Assembly (NCBI RefSeq): GCF_000332815.1
Contig: NZ_AOFD01000016.1
Span: forward strand, 1 to 64,000
DNA from: Arthrobacter nitrophenolicus
GTDB lineage: Bacteria > Actinomycetota > Actinomycetes > Actinomycetales > Micrococcaceae
DNA length: 64,000 nucleotides
Direction: 5' to 3'
The notes under the pieces were generated by a model that was not told where the DNA came from, did not search any database, and saw only the letters and a program-made list of their open reading frames with translations. Positions 17,028 to 30,582 of this stretch are shown piece after piece (the first letter of the stretch is position 1; each line of letters starts with the position of its first letter). A program made the translations under genes and the position numbers.

Positions 17028-17829
17028 ATGCGAATCGCTTTGTTCGCTACGTGCATCGTGGATGCGATGTACCCCGCCACGGCGCGGGCCACCGTAAAGA
17101 TTCTGGAGAGGCTGGGACACGAGGTCGTGTTCCCGTCCGGCCAGGCCTGCTGCGGGCAGATGCACGTTAACAGCGGCTACATCAAGGAAGCCGTCCCCGT
17201 CATCGCCAACCACGTGAACGCCTTCGACACCGAGGACTACGACGTTGCCATCGCCCCTTCGGGGTCCTGCGTCGCGTCCGTAAAGCACCAGCACCCCATG
17301 GTCGCCCGCGCCTGCGGCGACAAGGACTTGGAAGCCCGGGCCACCGCAGTCGGCGCCAAAACCTACGAACTGTCCGAACTCCTCGTGGACGTCCTGGGCG
17401 TCACAGACGCCGGTGCGCAGCTGGCTCCTACTTCCCGCATCGGGTCACCTACCACCCCAGCTGCCACGGCATGCGCCTGCTGCGGCTGGGTGATCGGCAG
17501 TCCCGGCTGCTGGCCACCGTGCAGGGAATCGACATGGCAGAGCTGCCCGAAGCGGACCAGTGCTGCGGGTTCGGTGGCACGTTCTCGATGAAGAACGCCG
17601 ATGTCTCCTCGGCCATGCTGGAGGACAAGACGGCCAACATCGCCTCAACCGGCGCCAGCCTGTGCGCCGGCGGGGACGCCTCCTGCCTGATGCACATCGG
17701 CGGCGGCCTCTCCCGGCAGGCAGTGACGTCGCCACCCTGCACCTGGCCGAAATCCTTGCAAGCACCGTTGAGGAGCCCGCGGCCGTTAGCGGCGATGTGC
17801 TCGTCTCCATCGGAAAGGCAACACGATGA
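17028..17829 (+). CDS. lutA: Lactate utilisation protein A (LldE/LutA), two one-base frameshifts
   Basis: Subunit of the LutABC L-lactate oxidase system. It carries two CCG domains: GQACCGQM in the first half and DQCCGFGGTFSMKN in the second, which bind iron-sulfur clusters. The start MRIALFATCIVDAMYP is typical. Two G deletions break the frame, near 17423 (CTGGGC read as CTGGC) and near 17719 (CAGGGC read as CAGGC); with both restored the protein is about 267 residues and ends at TGA 17827-17829, overlapping lutB by four bases. Such clean partial frames suggest sequencing error rather than a dead gene. LldR-type operators lie just upstream. Confidence 0.85.
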
Positions 17830-19346
17830 GCACCTTCCTTGGCATGCCCTCCCTGCCCGTCTACGGCACAGGCAACCTGCACGCCTCCCAGTCCTTCCCA
17901 AAGGCGGCCCACCGGGAGCTTGGCAACGCCCAGCTCCGGGCCAACCTTGGCCACGCCACCCACACGATCCGGGACAAACGGCTCAACGTGGTCTCGGAAC
18001 TGCCTGACTGGGAAAATCTACGCGACGCCGGCTCCGCCATCAAGGAATCTGTGATGGCCCGCCTGCCCGAGCTGCTGGAACAGTTCGAGGCGAACTTCAC
18101 CGCCCGCGGCGGCGTGATCCACTGGGCCAGGGACGCCGATGAGGCCAACGAAATCGTGGCCGGGCTGATCCGGGCGACCGGGGAAACCGAAGCGGTCAAG
18201 ATCAAGTCCATGGCCACCCAGGAAATCGGCCTCAACGAGTACCTCGAAGAACAGGGCATCGCCGCCTATGAGACCGACCTCGCCGAGCTGATCGTTCAGC
18301 TGGACCACGACAAGCCCAGCCATATCCTGGTCCCGGCAATCCACAAAAACCGCACCCAGGTACGGGACATTTTCCTCCGCGAAATGGAGGGCGTGGACCC
18401 TGAGCTGACCAACGACCCCGCACGCCTTGCCGGCGCCGCCAGGGCGCACCTGCGCCGGAAATTCCTCACCGCCAAGGTCGCCGTCTCCGGTGCCAACTTC
18501 GCCCTCGCAGATTCCGGTACCCTCGCCGTCGTTGAATCCGAAGGCAACGGCCGGATGTGCCTGACCCTGCCCGAGACTCTGATCACCGTGATGGGCGTGG
18601 AGAAACTCCTGCCCACCTGGCAGGACCTTGAAGTGTTCATGCAGCTTCTCCCGCGGTCATCAACTGGTGAGCGGATGAACCCCTATACCTCCCTCTGGAC
18701 CGGCGTCACCGAAGGAGACGGGCCCCAGAACGTCCACCTGGTTCTGCTGGATAACGGCCGCAGCGCTGCCCTGGCCGATGAAATGGGCCGCTCGGCACTG
18801 CACTGCATCCGGTGCAGCGCTTGCATGAACGTCTGCCCCGTCTATGAACGCACCGGTGGCCACGCCTACGGGTCAACGTACCCTGGCCCGATCGGGGCGA
18901 TCCTCTCACCCCTGATGACCGGCATCCAGGCCGAGGAGAACAACTCGCTGCCTTATGCGTCCTCGCTGTGCGGGGCCTGCTACGACGCCTGCCCCGTCAA
19001 GATCAACATCCCCGACATCCTGGTGCACCTGCGCAGCGTGGACGTGGACAGCAAACGCGGGAAAAAGAAGATCCCCACCCAGATGGACATCGGCATGAAC
19101 GCCGCATCCTGGGCGCTGTCCTCCGGCAAACGGCTGGGCATGCTTGAAAAAGGCCTGCCACTGGGACGCCTGGCGGCCGGCCCGGACAAGAAAATAACCA
19201 AACTGCCCGGCATCGCCGCCGGCTGGACGCAAAGCCGTGACATCCCGGCCCCGCCCAAGCAATCCTTCCGCGACTGGTGGAAGAAGGAACACCACGCCCC
19301 GGACACCGCCCCCGCCGCAGCCTACAACCAGGAAGACCAGCCATGA
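17826..19346 (+). CDS. lutB: Lactate utilisation iron-sulfur protein B (LutB/LldF)
   Basis: 506 residues. The first 290 residues form the LUD domain, and the C-terminal third has ferredoxin-like clusters: Cys327, 330, 333 and 337 in CIRCSACMNVCPVY, and Cys382, 385 and 389 in CGACYDACPVK. It passes electrons from lactate toward the respiratory chain at the membrane with LutA and LutC. It overlaps lutA (ATGA) and lutC (ATGA), so the three are one tightly coupled operon. Length and motifs are intact. Confidence 0.93.
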   Translation: MSTFLGMPSLPVYGTGNLHASQSFPKAAHRELGNAQLRANLGHATHTIRDKRLNVVSELPDWENLRDAGSAIKESVMARLPELLEQFEANFTARGGVIHWARDADEANEIVAGLIRATGETEAVKIKSMATQEIGLNEYLEEQGIAAYETDLAELIVQLDHDKPSHILVPAIHKNRTQVRDIFLREMEGVDPELTNDPARLAGAARAHLRRKFLTAKVAVSGANFALADSGTLAVVESEGNGRMCLTLPETLITVMGVEKLLPTWQDLEVFMQLLPRSSTGERMNPYTSLWTGVTEGDGPQNVHLVLLDNGRSAALADEMGRSALHCIRCSACMNVCPVYERTGGHAYGSTYPGPIGAILSPLMTGIQAEENNSLPYASSLCGACYDACPVKINIPDILVHLRSVDVDSKRGKKKIPTQMDIGMNAASWALSSGKRLGMLEKGLPLGRLAAGPDKKITKLPGIAAGWTQSRDIPAPPKQSFRDWWKKEHHAPDTAPAAAYNQEDQP

Positions 19347-19975
19347 GCGCCCGCGAAGAGATCCTCGACCGGATCCGCACCGCCCTAAAAGACACCCCCG
19401 AGGTTCCCGTTATCCCTCGTGGGTACCGGGCCTCGAGCCAGTTGGACGAAGCCGAACTGATCGAGCTGCTGGTGGACCGCCTGATCGACTACAAAGCCCG
19501 GGTCTCCATCGTGGACACCGCGGACGTTCCTGCCAAGATTGCAGAACTCCTCGCCGGGGCCGGCAGCTACGTTGTGCCAGCCGGGCTGGACGCCGGCTGG
19601 CTCACCGGACCGGAACTCGAACAGGACAGCCGGCGGCGCACGGACTCGGTGACCGCGCCACTGAGCGTCGCCGAGCTCGATGGGATCGACGCCGTCGTGA
19701 CGGGAAGCGCCGTGGCCGTCGCCGAGACCGGGACCATCATCCTGGACGGCAGCCCCAACCAGGGCCGCCGCGCTATCACCCTCGTCCCGGACCACCACAT
19801 CTGTGTTGTGAAAGTCGCCGACATCGCCGGGATCCTGCCCGAGGCCCTGGGCCGAATCAACGGCACCAGGCCTTTGACCATGATCAGCGGGCCCAGCGCC
19901 ACCAGTGACATCGAACTGGAACGGGTTGAGGGAGTTCACGGCCCCCGCACACTCGACGTCATCATCGCCCGCTAA
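19343..19975 (+). CDS. lutC: Lactate utilisation protein C (LutC/LldG)
   Basis: 210 residues, a LUD-domain protein. Recognisable blocks are the start SAREEILDRIRTAL, then ADVPAKIAELLAG, and the conserved VTGSAVAVAETGTIILDG followed by VPDHHICVVK. It is the third subunit of the LutABC lactate oxidation system; no cluster-binding cysteines are expected or seen. The ATG at 19343 overlaps the lutB stop. A GC-rich hairpin follows seven bases after the stop. Confidence 0.92.
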   Translation: MSAREEILDRIRTALKDTPEVPVIPRGYRASSQLDEAELIELLVDRLIDYKARVSIVDTADVPAKIAELLAGAGSYVVPAGLDAGWLTGPELEQDSRRRTDSVTAPLSVAELDGIDAVVTGSAVAVAETGTIILDGSPNQGRRAITLVPDHHICVVKVADIAGILPEALGRINGTRPLTMISGPSATSDIELERVEGVHGPRTLDVIIAR

Positions 19976-19981
19976 AACTAC

Positions 19982-20013
19982 GGGGGCGCGGCCGGCATCC
20001 AGGCCGTGCCCCC
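19982..20013 (+). terminator. Hairpin after lutC
   Basis: GGGGGCGCGGCC / GGCCGTGCCCCC with an 8-base loop and one mismatch, directly after the lutC stop. Confidence 0.65.
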
Positions 20014-20065
20014 ACAGTGCCGGCGCCCACCCGTTCACCACCGCCGCCGAACGAAAGGCACCCCC

Positions 20066-20386
20066 ATGCCCGTCTACCGCCACGACACCTGGAACACTCT
20101 CCGCGGCGCGGCCGTGGAAATCCGAAAAAACGGGACCACTATTCGCACAGGGCTCGTCGAAGACGTCATGCCCGATTCCTCCGCCCTGTGGATCGCCGCC
20201 CACGGGCTGACAGGCCGCGTACTCATCGAAGCCGCTGAAGGACACGAAGTGTGGGTGGAACCAAAGCAACTAAAAGGTACCCGCGCCTACCGCATGACCT
20301 GGTCCGCGCTTCACCCCGACCCGGCCGGTACCGGCGTGAAGGCCCCACCCACGGACGGCTGCGCTACCACATCCGTACAGCAGTAA
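20066..20386 (+). CDS. Small protein, paralogue of the 10686 gene
   Basis: 106 residues from ATG 20066. It starts MPVYRHDTWNTLRGAAVEIRK and its core ends RVLIEAAEGHEVWVEP, matching the 10686 protein position by position through about 62 residues with no gaps of note; the tails differ. There is no signal peptide or membrane helix. It follows the lut terminator and so may be transcribed on its own. Each paralogue lies at the end of a catabolic module (hutU side, lactate side). Function unknown. Confidence 0.6.
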   Translation: MPVYRHDTWNTLRGAAVEIRKNGTTIRTGLVEDVMPDSSALWIAAHGLTGRVLIEAAEGHEVWVEPKQLKGTRAYRMTWSALHPDPAGTGVKAPPTDGCATTSVQQ

Positions 20387-20396
20387 CGGAAAGAGC

Positions 20397-20489
20397 ATGA
20401 CCAACGGGTTCCTCTGACTTGTCTACTTCCTCTCCGACAGCACCGGCATCACCGCGGAAACCCTCGGCAACACCTTGCTGAGCAGATAG
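20397..20489 (+). pseudogene. 5' remnant of a PEP synthase/PPDK regulatory protein gene
   Basis: After ATG 20397 (MTNGFL, then an in-frame TGA) the same frame reads LVYFLSDSTGITAETLGNTL. This is the unmistakable start of the PpsR/PDRP kinase-phosphorylase family (DUF299), whose members begin with a ..YFVSDSTG.TAETLG.. block. After about 24 codons the frame stops and no further part of the roughly 270-residue protein is found. It is a truncated scar between the lactate module and motif A copy 2. Confidence 0.65.
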
Positions 20490-20863
20490 GCATCACGCTC
20501 AAACCCAGCGGCCGGCCAGTACCGACTGAGGCTGGTGCTGGTCCGTGATGGTGCAATCAGCTTCTGAGATTGAGTGCAGGCGGCTTCTGGAAGGGACATT
20601 AGGTCCGGAATCTCGTGTGAATAGGCAACACCCCGAACCGGCGTCCGGGGTGCCTGGCCAGGGAGGATACGCCTGTCGCCGGAGTTCACGACAGTCCTTT
20701 CGAAACTGTAGAGGTGTAGAACATTACATCGCCAGCCCCTGTCCCAAGAGATGTCCATCAGGCCCCTGATTCTTTGGACTATTTCGATGATTGTCGGTGC
20801 ACTGCACCCGGGTTTCCTGCCGCTCCTCATGTCAGGTTGGCTTTTGAGAGCATCATGGAGCGA
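20490..20863. other. Non-coding stretch before motif A copy 2
   Basis: About 370 bases without a recognisable gene or hairpin. It joins the ppsR scar to motif A and looks like rearrangement debris. Confidence 0.35.
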
Positions 20864-20900
20864 CTGTCAATGAAACCGAATTTCGCCCTATTCTGACGCC
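20864..20900 (+). repeat. Motif A copy 2
   Basis: 37 bp that begin CTGTCAATGAAACCGA and end TATTCTGACGCC. It agrees with copy 1 at roughly three-quarters of positions, including both TGTCA/TGACGC ends and the central TTCG. It separates the lactate module from the galactoside module. Confidence 0.65.
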
Positions 20901-20968
20901 GAAGTTGATGGGCGCGGTGTGTAGCGGACGCTCCTAGGGTTTCTGTTCCATCGGGCACGACCCGATGG

Positions 20969-21628
20969 CTACTGACGGCTTTTTGCGTGGACCGTATCGG
21001 TGGCGCCAGATGACCATCCTGCGTTTTCCTCCGGCACAAGGATCAGATCGAGGTAGCCCTTGAGGATGCCGGGCACGTCCACGGTGTCAGGATTGAGGAG
21101 CCACTCGGTTTGAATTCCTTCCCATAGAGCCACGATGGTAGGTCCCGCGACATCAGGGTCGACGCCCGGCCTGAGCCGGCCAATGCTCGCCAGATACCGC
21201 AGTTCCCCGCTGTATTCCTTCCGTAGGCGGGCGAAGCGCTGGACGAAGTAGTTGCGGGCGGGGTGGTCCTCAGTTGTGGCTTCCCCGGAGAGTACGGAGT
21301 AGAGCTCTACGAGGTGGGGAAGCCCTTCATTGTGCTCCGCCTGCCGCACGATGGTTTCGGCAAATCGCTCCCGTGTTCCCGGGGTGCTCGTAGATATCCG
21401 GTCACGGTACTCGAGCACCGCAACAAGCAGCTGCGCTTTGGTGGGGAAATGGTGCAGGAGCGTCGTCTGACTAATTCCTGCCCGGTCCGCAACGTCCTGG
21501 ATACTGCCGCCGTTGTAACCCCGTGACCCGAAGACCTCTACCGCAGCTTCAAGAATTTGCCGTTGACGCTCAGCGGTCTTGGCGTAGGGGCCGCGCGGTC
21601 CTGAGCGTGCGTTCGCCTTCTTAGTCAT
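20969..21628 (-). CDS. TetR-family regulator of the galactoside module
   Basis: 219 residues from ATG 21628. The N-terminal TetR DNA-binding domain is clear (RQRQILEAAVEVFGSRGYNG, then IQDVADRAGISQTTLLHHFP, about 20-65), and the C-terminal helical ligand domain fills the rest. It diverges from the sugar ABC importer and beta-galactosidase genes. The gap contains a 32-bp palindrome at 21646-21677, only 18 bases from its own start, which is a strong candidate for its operator. It is therefore probably an autoregulated repressor of sugar uptake and hydrolysis. Confidence 0.85.
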   Translation of the reverse strand: MTKKANARSGPRGPYAKTAERQRQILEAAVEVFGSRGYNGGSIQDVADRAGISQTTLLHHFPTKAQLLVAVLEYRDRISTSTPGTRERFAETIVRQAEHNEGLPHLVELYSVLSGEATTEDHPARNYFVQRFARLRKEYSGELRYLASIGRLRPGVDPDVAGPTIVALWEGIQTEWLLNPDTVDVPGILKGYLDLILVPEENAGWSSGATDTVHAKSRQ

Positions 21629-21645
21629 GTAATCCAGTCTAATTT

Positions 21646-21677
21646 CATGAAAGCCGAGCATTCACTCGGGTTTCATG
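21646..21677. promoter_or_regulatory. Long palindrome, candidate TetR operator
   Basis: CATGAAA-g-CCGAG-cattca-CTCGG-g-TTTCATG: a 32-bp palindrome with 12 matching pairs per side, in the gap between the TetR gene and the ABC importer genes. Confidence 0.65.
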
Positions 21678-21749
21678 TTAGCCTTGTCACGTCGGGCCAT
21701 CCGGCTCCGGTGCCGCGTCCGCGGCGCTGACCATAACGAAGTGGGACTC

Positions 21750-23089
21750 ATGCCATCTTTGACACGACGACAACTCCTTTGCGGTGGGCTCGGCGCCTCC
21801 GCCCTCGCCCTTCTCACCGGATGCGCCACTCCGGGAACTGTTTCCGTCAATACCGCACCTGCAATTCCTGCCGCCAGTGCCGGTGAGAAAGTGACCCTCA
21901 CGTACTGGTCCTGGCTCAAGAACGTCCAGAAGGTTGCTGACATCTGGAACGCCAGCCACCCGAACGTCCAGGTCGAGACGGTATGGATCCCCAGCGGCAA
22001 CCGCGGCGGGTACTCCAAGCTTTACGCCGCGCTAGCGGCCGGCGGCGGCCCTGACCTAGCGCAGGTTGAAATGCGCACGGTCCCCGAGTTCATGCTCGTC
22101 AACGGGCTCGTGGATCTCTCGCGCTACGGTGCCCGTGACTATGCGAACCGTTACGACCCCGCACTGTGGAGCCAGGTGAGTTTCTCCGGGGGTGTCTACG
22201 GCATCCCCCAGGATTCGGGGCCAATGGCCACGTTCTACCGCCCGGACGTCTTGGCTAAAGTAGGCGCCTCTGCCCCAGCGACGTGGGAGGAGTGGGCAGC
22301 CGTCGGGCAGGAGCTGCGCAGTGTCGACGCTTATATCGACTGTTTCTCCCTCGCGGACACCTCCTACTTCGTGTCTTTTGCCGCGCAGGCTGGTGCCCGC
22401 TGGCTGCGTCCAGCCGAGGATGGATGGGTCATCAACATGACTGACGATTCAACGCTGAAGGTCGCGCGGTTCTTTGACCGGGCCATCGATGACGGCATCG
22501 TTACTACCGCTTACGGCCCCTTTACTCCCGGCTGGTACGCGGCGGCCTCGAGCGGGGAGTTCGCCTCGCTAACGAGCGGCAGCTGGGCCGATGCGCTCGT
22601 ACAGAGCGTCAGCGGCGGAGCTGGAAAGTGGCGTGTGGCGCCCATGCCCATCTGGGACTCAACGGGATATGGGTCGAGTTACCTTGGCGGGTCTACCGCG
22701 GCTGTCCTGGCTAACAGCAAACACCCCCGCGAGGCCCTTGAGTTCGCTGTCTGGATGACGTCCACTCAGGCCGGCATCGACGCCGAGATCGCCAACAGTG
22801 GCATCGGATGGTCGCCCGTGCCGGGCATGATCGGTGCCGCGCGTGAGAAGCCATCCGACTTTTCGGGGGGCAAAACTACAACCAGAACGTCATCGTGCCA
22901 GCGAGTAAGTCGCAGAACATGGACTGGTCTTGGTGGCCCGTCACCACGCAGTCCTTCAACATTTTGAGCGACGGGTTTCGTCGTAAGGCATCGGGCACGA
23001 GCTTCGTCGACACCGTAGTGGCTGCCGAGCAACAGATCATGACCGCCTTCAGGAACAAGGGCCTGACGATTAGGAAGGAGCAGGCATGA
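21750..23089 (+). CDS. Sugar ABC transporter substrate-binding lipoprotein, one-base frameshift
   Basis: Extracytoplasmic sugar-binding protein of the CUT1 importer type. The signal ends in the lipobox LLTGC, so Cys25 is the lipidated residue; the twin-arginine RRQLL precedes it. The mature part starts KVTLTYWSW and runs through typical solute-binding blocks (GGPDLAQVEM, YGIPQDSGPMATFYRPDVL). Near 22863-22869 a run of G is one base short, and the true frame continues QNYNQNVIVPASKSQNMDW to TGA 23087-23089. Full length is about 446 residues. It overlaps the first permease gene by four bases. Beta-galactosides are the likely cargo, given lacZ downstream. Confidence 0.85.
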
Positions 23090-24035
23090 GCACCGCCGCA
23101 GAAACAGCACATCCGGCAGTACCCAGGCGGGAGGGCCGTGACCGGGCAAGGCAACAGCGTCGTGCCGTCACCAGCGCACCCTGGATCCTGCTCGCACCCT
23201 TCCTGGCACTCTTCGCCCTCACGTTCATCTTCCCGATCATCGCTGCGGTCGGTTCAAGCTTCACAAAAGTGACCCGCAGTGGCCTCTTCGGCGAAACGGG
23301 CGTCCACTCCGGGTTTGCGGGTTTCGAAAACTATGCCCGCGCACTCGGAGACGGAAGCTTTGTCGCCTCGATCGGCCGGGTGCTGCTCTTCGGCATGGTC
23401 CAGGTCCCTGTCATGATCGCCCTTTGTACGGTTCTTGCGCTCCTACTGGAGTCAGCCTCGGCTAAGTGGCCCGGTTTCTTCCGCGCCGCGTATTTCATGC
23501 CTTACGGCGTGCCGGGTGTCATCGCGACCATCCTCTGGTCGTTTCTTTACGTCCCGGGCCTGAGCCCGCTGGTGGACGCGGCCGGGTCTGTGGGCCTCAC
23601 CGTGAACTTCCTTGGCCCGGATACCGTGCTGTGGTCCATCGCCAACATCGTTACGTGGAGCTACACGGGCTACAACATGCTGATCGTCATAGCCCAGCTC
23701 AAGGCAATTCCCAGTGAGGTTTATGAAGCTGCGCGCGTGGACGGTGCCGGACCTTTCCGGGTCGCGTGGACAATCCAGCTGCCGCTCATCCGGCCCGCCC
23801 TCGTGCTCACCACGGTGTTTTCCATCATCGGCACGCTTCAACTGTTCGCCGAGGCCCAAGTCCTCCAGACTGTTGCGCCGGCCGTCAATAGCCAGTACAC
23901 CCCGAACCTGTCCGCCTACACTACTGCCTTTGCGTACAACGACTACAACGTCGCCGCCGCCCAGGCCGTGCTCATCGCCCTCGCGGCTTTCATCCTCTCC
24001 TTCACCTTCCTCCGGTTCACGAACAGGAAGTCCTC

Positions 24036-24039
<4 letters not shown>
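23086..24039 (+). CDS. Sugar ABC transporter permease (MalF type)
   Basis: 317 residues, six membrane helices after a basic N-terminal tail. The cytoplasmic EAA loop EAARVDGAGPFRVAWTIQLP, where the ATPase docks, is intact near residue 225. It is one of two permeases of a CUT1 sugar importer and overlaps both neighbours by four bases (ATGA). No ATPase gene is in the cluster, as is common in actinobacteria, where one shared MsiK-type ATPase serves several importers. Confidence 0.9.
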
Positions 24040-28063
<4,024 letters not shown>

Positions 28064-28067
<4 letters not shown>

Positions 28068-29356
28068 CCAGCCTCGTAATGCCCAGTACGAGCACCGAAA
28101 CCGTCCCGATCTCGGGTCGACAGACCACGCTGCGCTACGGCCCCTACACCGCCGAAATAGCCAGCGTAGGTGCAACGTTGCGCTCCTTGCGCCACAACGG
28201 CAGAGACCTGATTCTCCCCTTTTCGGAACATCAGGTCCGCCCCGCCTACCGAGGTGCAGTCTTGGCCCCCTGGCCCAACAGGGTGATCGCAGGTCGATAT
28301 GAATTCGAAGGCGTGGAATATCAGCTCGGTATCAACGAACCGAGCCGGGGCCATGCGCTCCATGGGTTACTGGCCTGGCAAGACTGGTGCCCCGTGGAAT
28401 CCGACGAGTCCTCGGCAATTCTGTCCACCGTCATTCAAGCGCGGAGCGGTTACCCCTTCCGTTTGGACGTACAGGTGTCCTACCAGCTGGATCTTTCCGG
28501 GCTGCACACCACGGTTACAGCCACCAACACCGGCCCTGGCTCTGCACCTTACGGGGCGGCCGGACACCCATACCTGATCGCCGGCGAGGGCCGGGTCGAC
28601 GACTGGATTCTCGAGCTGCCCGCAAGGAAAGTGCAGCAAGTCACGGCAGACCTTCTGGTACCAACGGGAGTAAGTGACGTTTCCGATGATCGACGCTACG
28701 ACTTTGTGTCCCCCCGACCTATCGGTTCCACAACACTAGACCATGCCTTTACCGACCTTGTACGTGACGATGAGGGCTACTCAACTGCACGCCTGACGAC
28801 ATGGGACGGGTCGGGAACTTCGATGACATGGGGCCGGGACTGTCCCTGGGTTCAGATACACACAGCCGACCTTCCGGATGTGGAATCCAGCAGAGCCGGC
28901 CTGGCGGTAGAACCAATGACCTGTCCGCCTAATGCCTTCAACACCAGGACAGACCTCATAGTCCTCCTCCCGTGGAGACGCTGGCCAAGCAGTACGTCGC
29001 TTCCGTCACCGGCAGCTCGGGACAGCTCTGCACCTCCCCCGGCCTGGTCTTCGTCCCCGCCGGCGAAGGTGGTGAGCGCTTCGCCGCAGCAGTCACCGGC
29101 GCCATCAGCGAACTGTCCGGCCAGACCATGCTTAGCGGAGGCATCGCCTCGGCCTGGCAGCACGGCCATGATGCCCTCGAAGCAGCAGCCGATGTGGAGG
29201 TTCTCGGCCGCGGCCAGAAGGGACCGGGAGAAAACGCACCGGCACCGGCCGTGTTCTCCGCCGAGCTGGATGTATTCATCAACAACCCCGTCCTGCACGA
29301 GGAAATTTTCGGCGCGGCATCCCTCGTGGTCCGCTACAAGAGCATCGAGGACCTGA
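28064..29356 (+). CDS. galM: Aldose 1-epimerase, 3' end replaced at a deletion junction
   Basis: Interconverts alpha and beta sugars after lactose cleavage. Residues 1-303 are a well-conserved epimerase: VLAPWPNRVIAGRYEFEG, the catalytic-histidine region RGHALHGLLAW, AAGHPYLIAGEG, and the glutamate block LAVEPMTCPPNAFNT. At about 28970 the sequence switches abruptly into an aldehyde dehydrogenase gene read in the wrong frame, so the last ten or so epimerase residues are lost and about 127 foreign ones are added up to 29356. The fold's core and catalytic residues are present, so activity may survive. It overlaps the lacZ stop by four bases. Confidence 0.8.
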
Positions 29357-29710
29357 TCGAGGCAACCAGCAAGCTGGAAGGACAGCTCACCGCGTCCCTG
29401 CACATCACCGAGGACGACTACACCGCTGCCGCACGGCTCATCCCCACTCTGGAGCGCAAAGGTCGGCCGCATCATCGTCAACGGCTGGCCCACCGGCGTC
29501 GAGGTAGGCCACGCAGTGGTCCACGGCGGCCCCTTCCCGGCCACGTCCGATTCGAAGTCCACCTCCGTGGGATCGCTCGCTATCGACCGCTTCCTGCGCC
29601 CGGTGGCCTACCAAAACTTCCCCGACCAGCTCCGCCCCGCGGCACTGCAGGACGCCAACCCATGGAAAGTCAACCGGCTCATCGACGGCAAGCCTGAACA
29701 GTCCCGCTAG
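28970..29710 (+). pseudogene. C-terminal fragment of an aldehyde dehydrogenase (2,5-dioxovalerate/ketoglutarate-semialdehyde type)
   Basis: About 247 residues of the C-terminal half of an aldehyde dehydrogenase, starting ETLAKQYVASVTGSSGQLCT, where the cysteine in GQLCTSPGL is the expected nucleophile. The N-terminal half, with the NAD-binding part and general-base glutamate, is missing at the galM junction. One extra A near 29459 also shifts the frame; removing it gives [19 protein letters not shown] and the stop at 29708. The closest families act in pentonate and hexarate breakdown, which fits the hydratase gene just downstream. It should be inactive. Confidence 0.8.
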
Positions 29711-29724
29711 GAACCTCCCGCCTT

Positions 29725-29769
29725 CCGGCCCCGGGGCGTGCCTCCCGCAACGAGTCGCCCTGGGGCCGG
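29725..29769 (+). terminator. Hairpin between the dehydrogenase fragment and the hydratase gene
   Basis: CCGGCCCCGGGGCG / CGCCCTGGGGCCGG with a 17-base loop and one mismatch, 15 bases after the stop. Confidence 0.55.
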
Positions 29770-29799
29770 AGCCCCAACCGCACACAGAATTGAGCATTA

Positions 29800-30582
29800 A
29801 TGTCCGCCATTGCGCTGGAAGATATCGCGGGAACGCTCCGCACCGCCCGCCTGAGCGGCGAACCAATCGCTGCACCGACGGAAACTTGGCCGGCCCTTGA
29901 CCCGGAAGCCGCCTTCGAAGTGCAGAAGCTCAACGTCAGCCACGCCGTAGCCAACGGCGATCGGCTGGTCGGCTACAAGCTCGGCAACATCGCCAAAGTC
30001 ATGCAGGACGCCTTCGGCCTGGACCAGCCCGACTACGGCCACCTCCTGGCCAGCAGCTTCGCCTACGAAGGCACAGCCCTCAATCGGGACTCCTTCATTG
30101 AGCCGTTCGTTGAGCTGGAGCCGGCCTTCATCCTGGGCAAGAACCTCGGCGGCAAGAACACCACGGTCGCCGACGTCATCAACGCCGTCGAATACGCAGT
30201 GCCGGCCATCGAAATCATCGACTCCCGGGTGAAGAACTGGGCCATCGGCCTGGCAGACACCCTCGCCGACAACGGCTCCACCGGCGCGATCCTTCTCGGC
30301 GGAACACCCCGGCGCCTCACCGACCTGAACCTTCGCGACACCCGCGGCGTCCTAACCTTCAACAACCGGGAAGTCATCTCCGGAACCACCGGCAACATCC
30401 TCGGCAACCCCCTCGCCGCCGTCGCCTGGCTCGTGAACCGCATGGCCGACTACGACGTGAAGTTCGAAGCCGGCCAAGTCATCCTCCCCGGCAGCTGCCT
30501 GCAAGCCGTTCCGATGAAGGAAGCCGGCCGCTGGTCAGGGACCTTCGAAGGCTGGGGCACCATTGAATTCGACGTCGTCTAG
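29800..30582 (+). CDS. 2-keto-4-pentenoate hydratase family protein
   Basis: 260 residues, the fumarylacetoacetase-like fold used by 2-oxopent-4-enoate and 2-oxohept-4-ene-1,7-dioate hydratases. Conserved blocks include GYKLGNIAKVMQDAFGLDQP near residue 57, the metal-binding FVELEPAFILGK (about 104-115), YAVPAIEIIDSRVKNW and the end GQVILPGSCLQAVP. These enzymes hydrate dienols from aromatic meta-cleavage or sugar-acid pathways. It stands alone after the broken dehydrogenase, so its pathway here is incomplete. The next gene belongs to another module. Confidence 0.83.
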   Translation: MSAIALEDIAGTLRTARLSGEPIAAPTETWPALDPEAAFEVQKLNVSHAVANGDRLVGYKLGNIAKVMQDAFGLDQPDYGHLLASSFAYEGTALNRDSFIEPFVELEPAFILGKNLGGKNTTVADVINAVEYAVPAIEIIDSRVKNWAIGLADTLADNGSTGAILLGGTPRRLTDLNLRDTRGVLTFNNREVISGTTGNILGNPLAAVAWLVNRMADYDVKFEAGQVILPGSCLQAVPMKEAGRWSGTFEGWGTIEFDVV

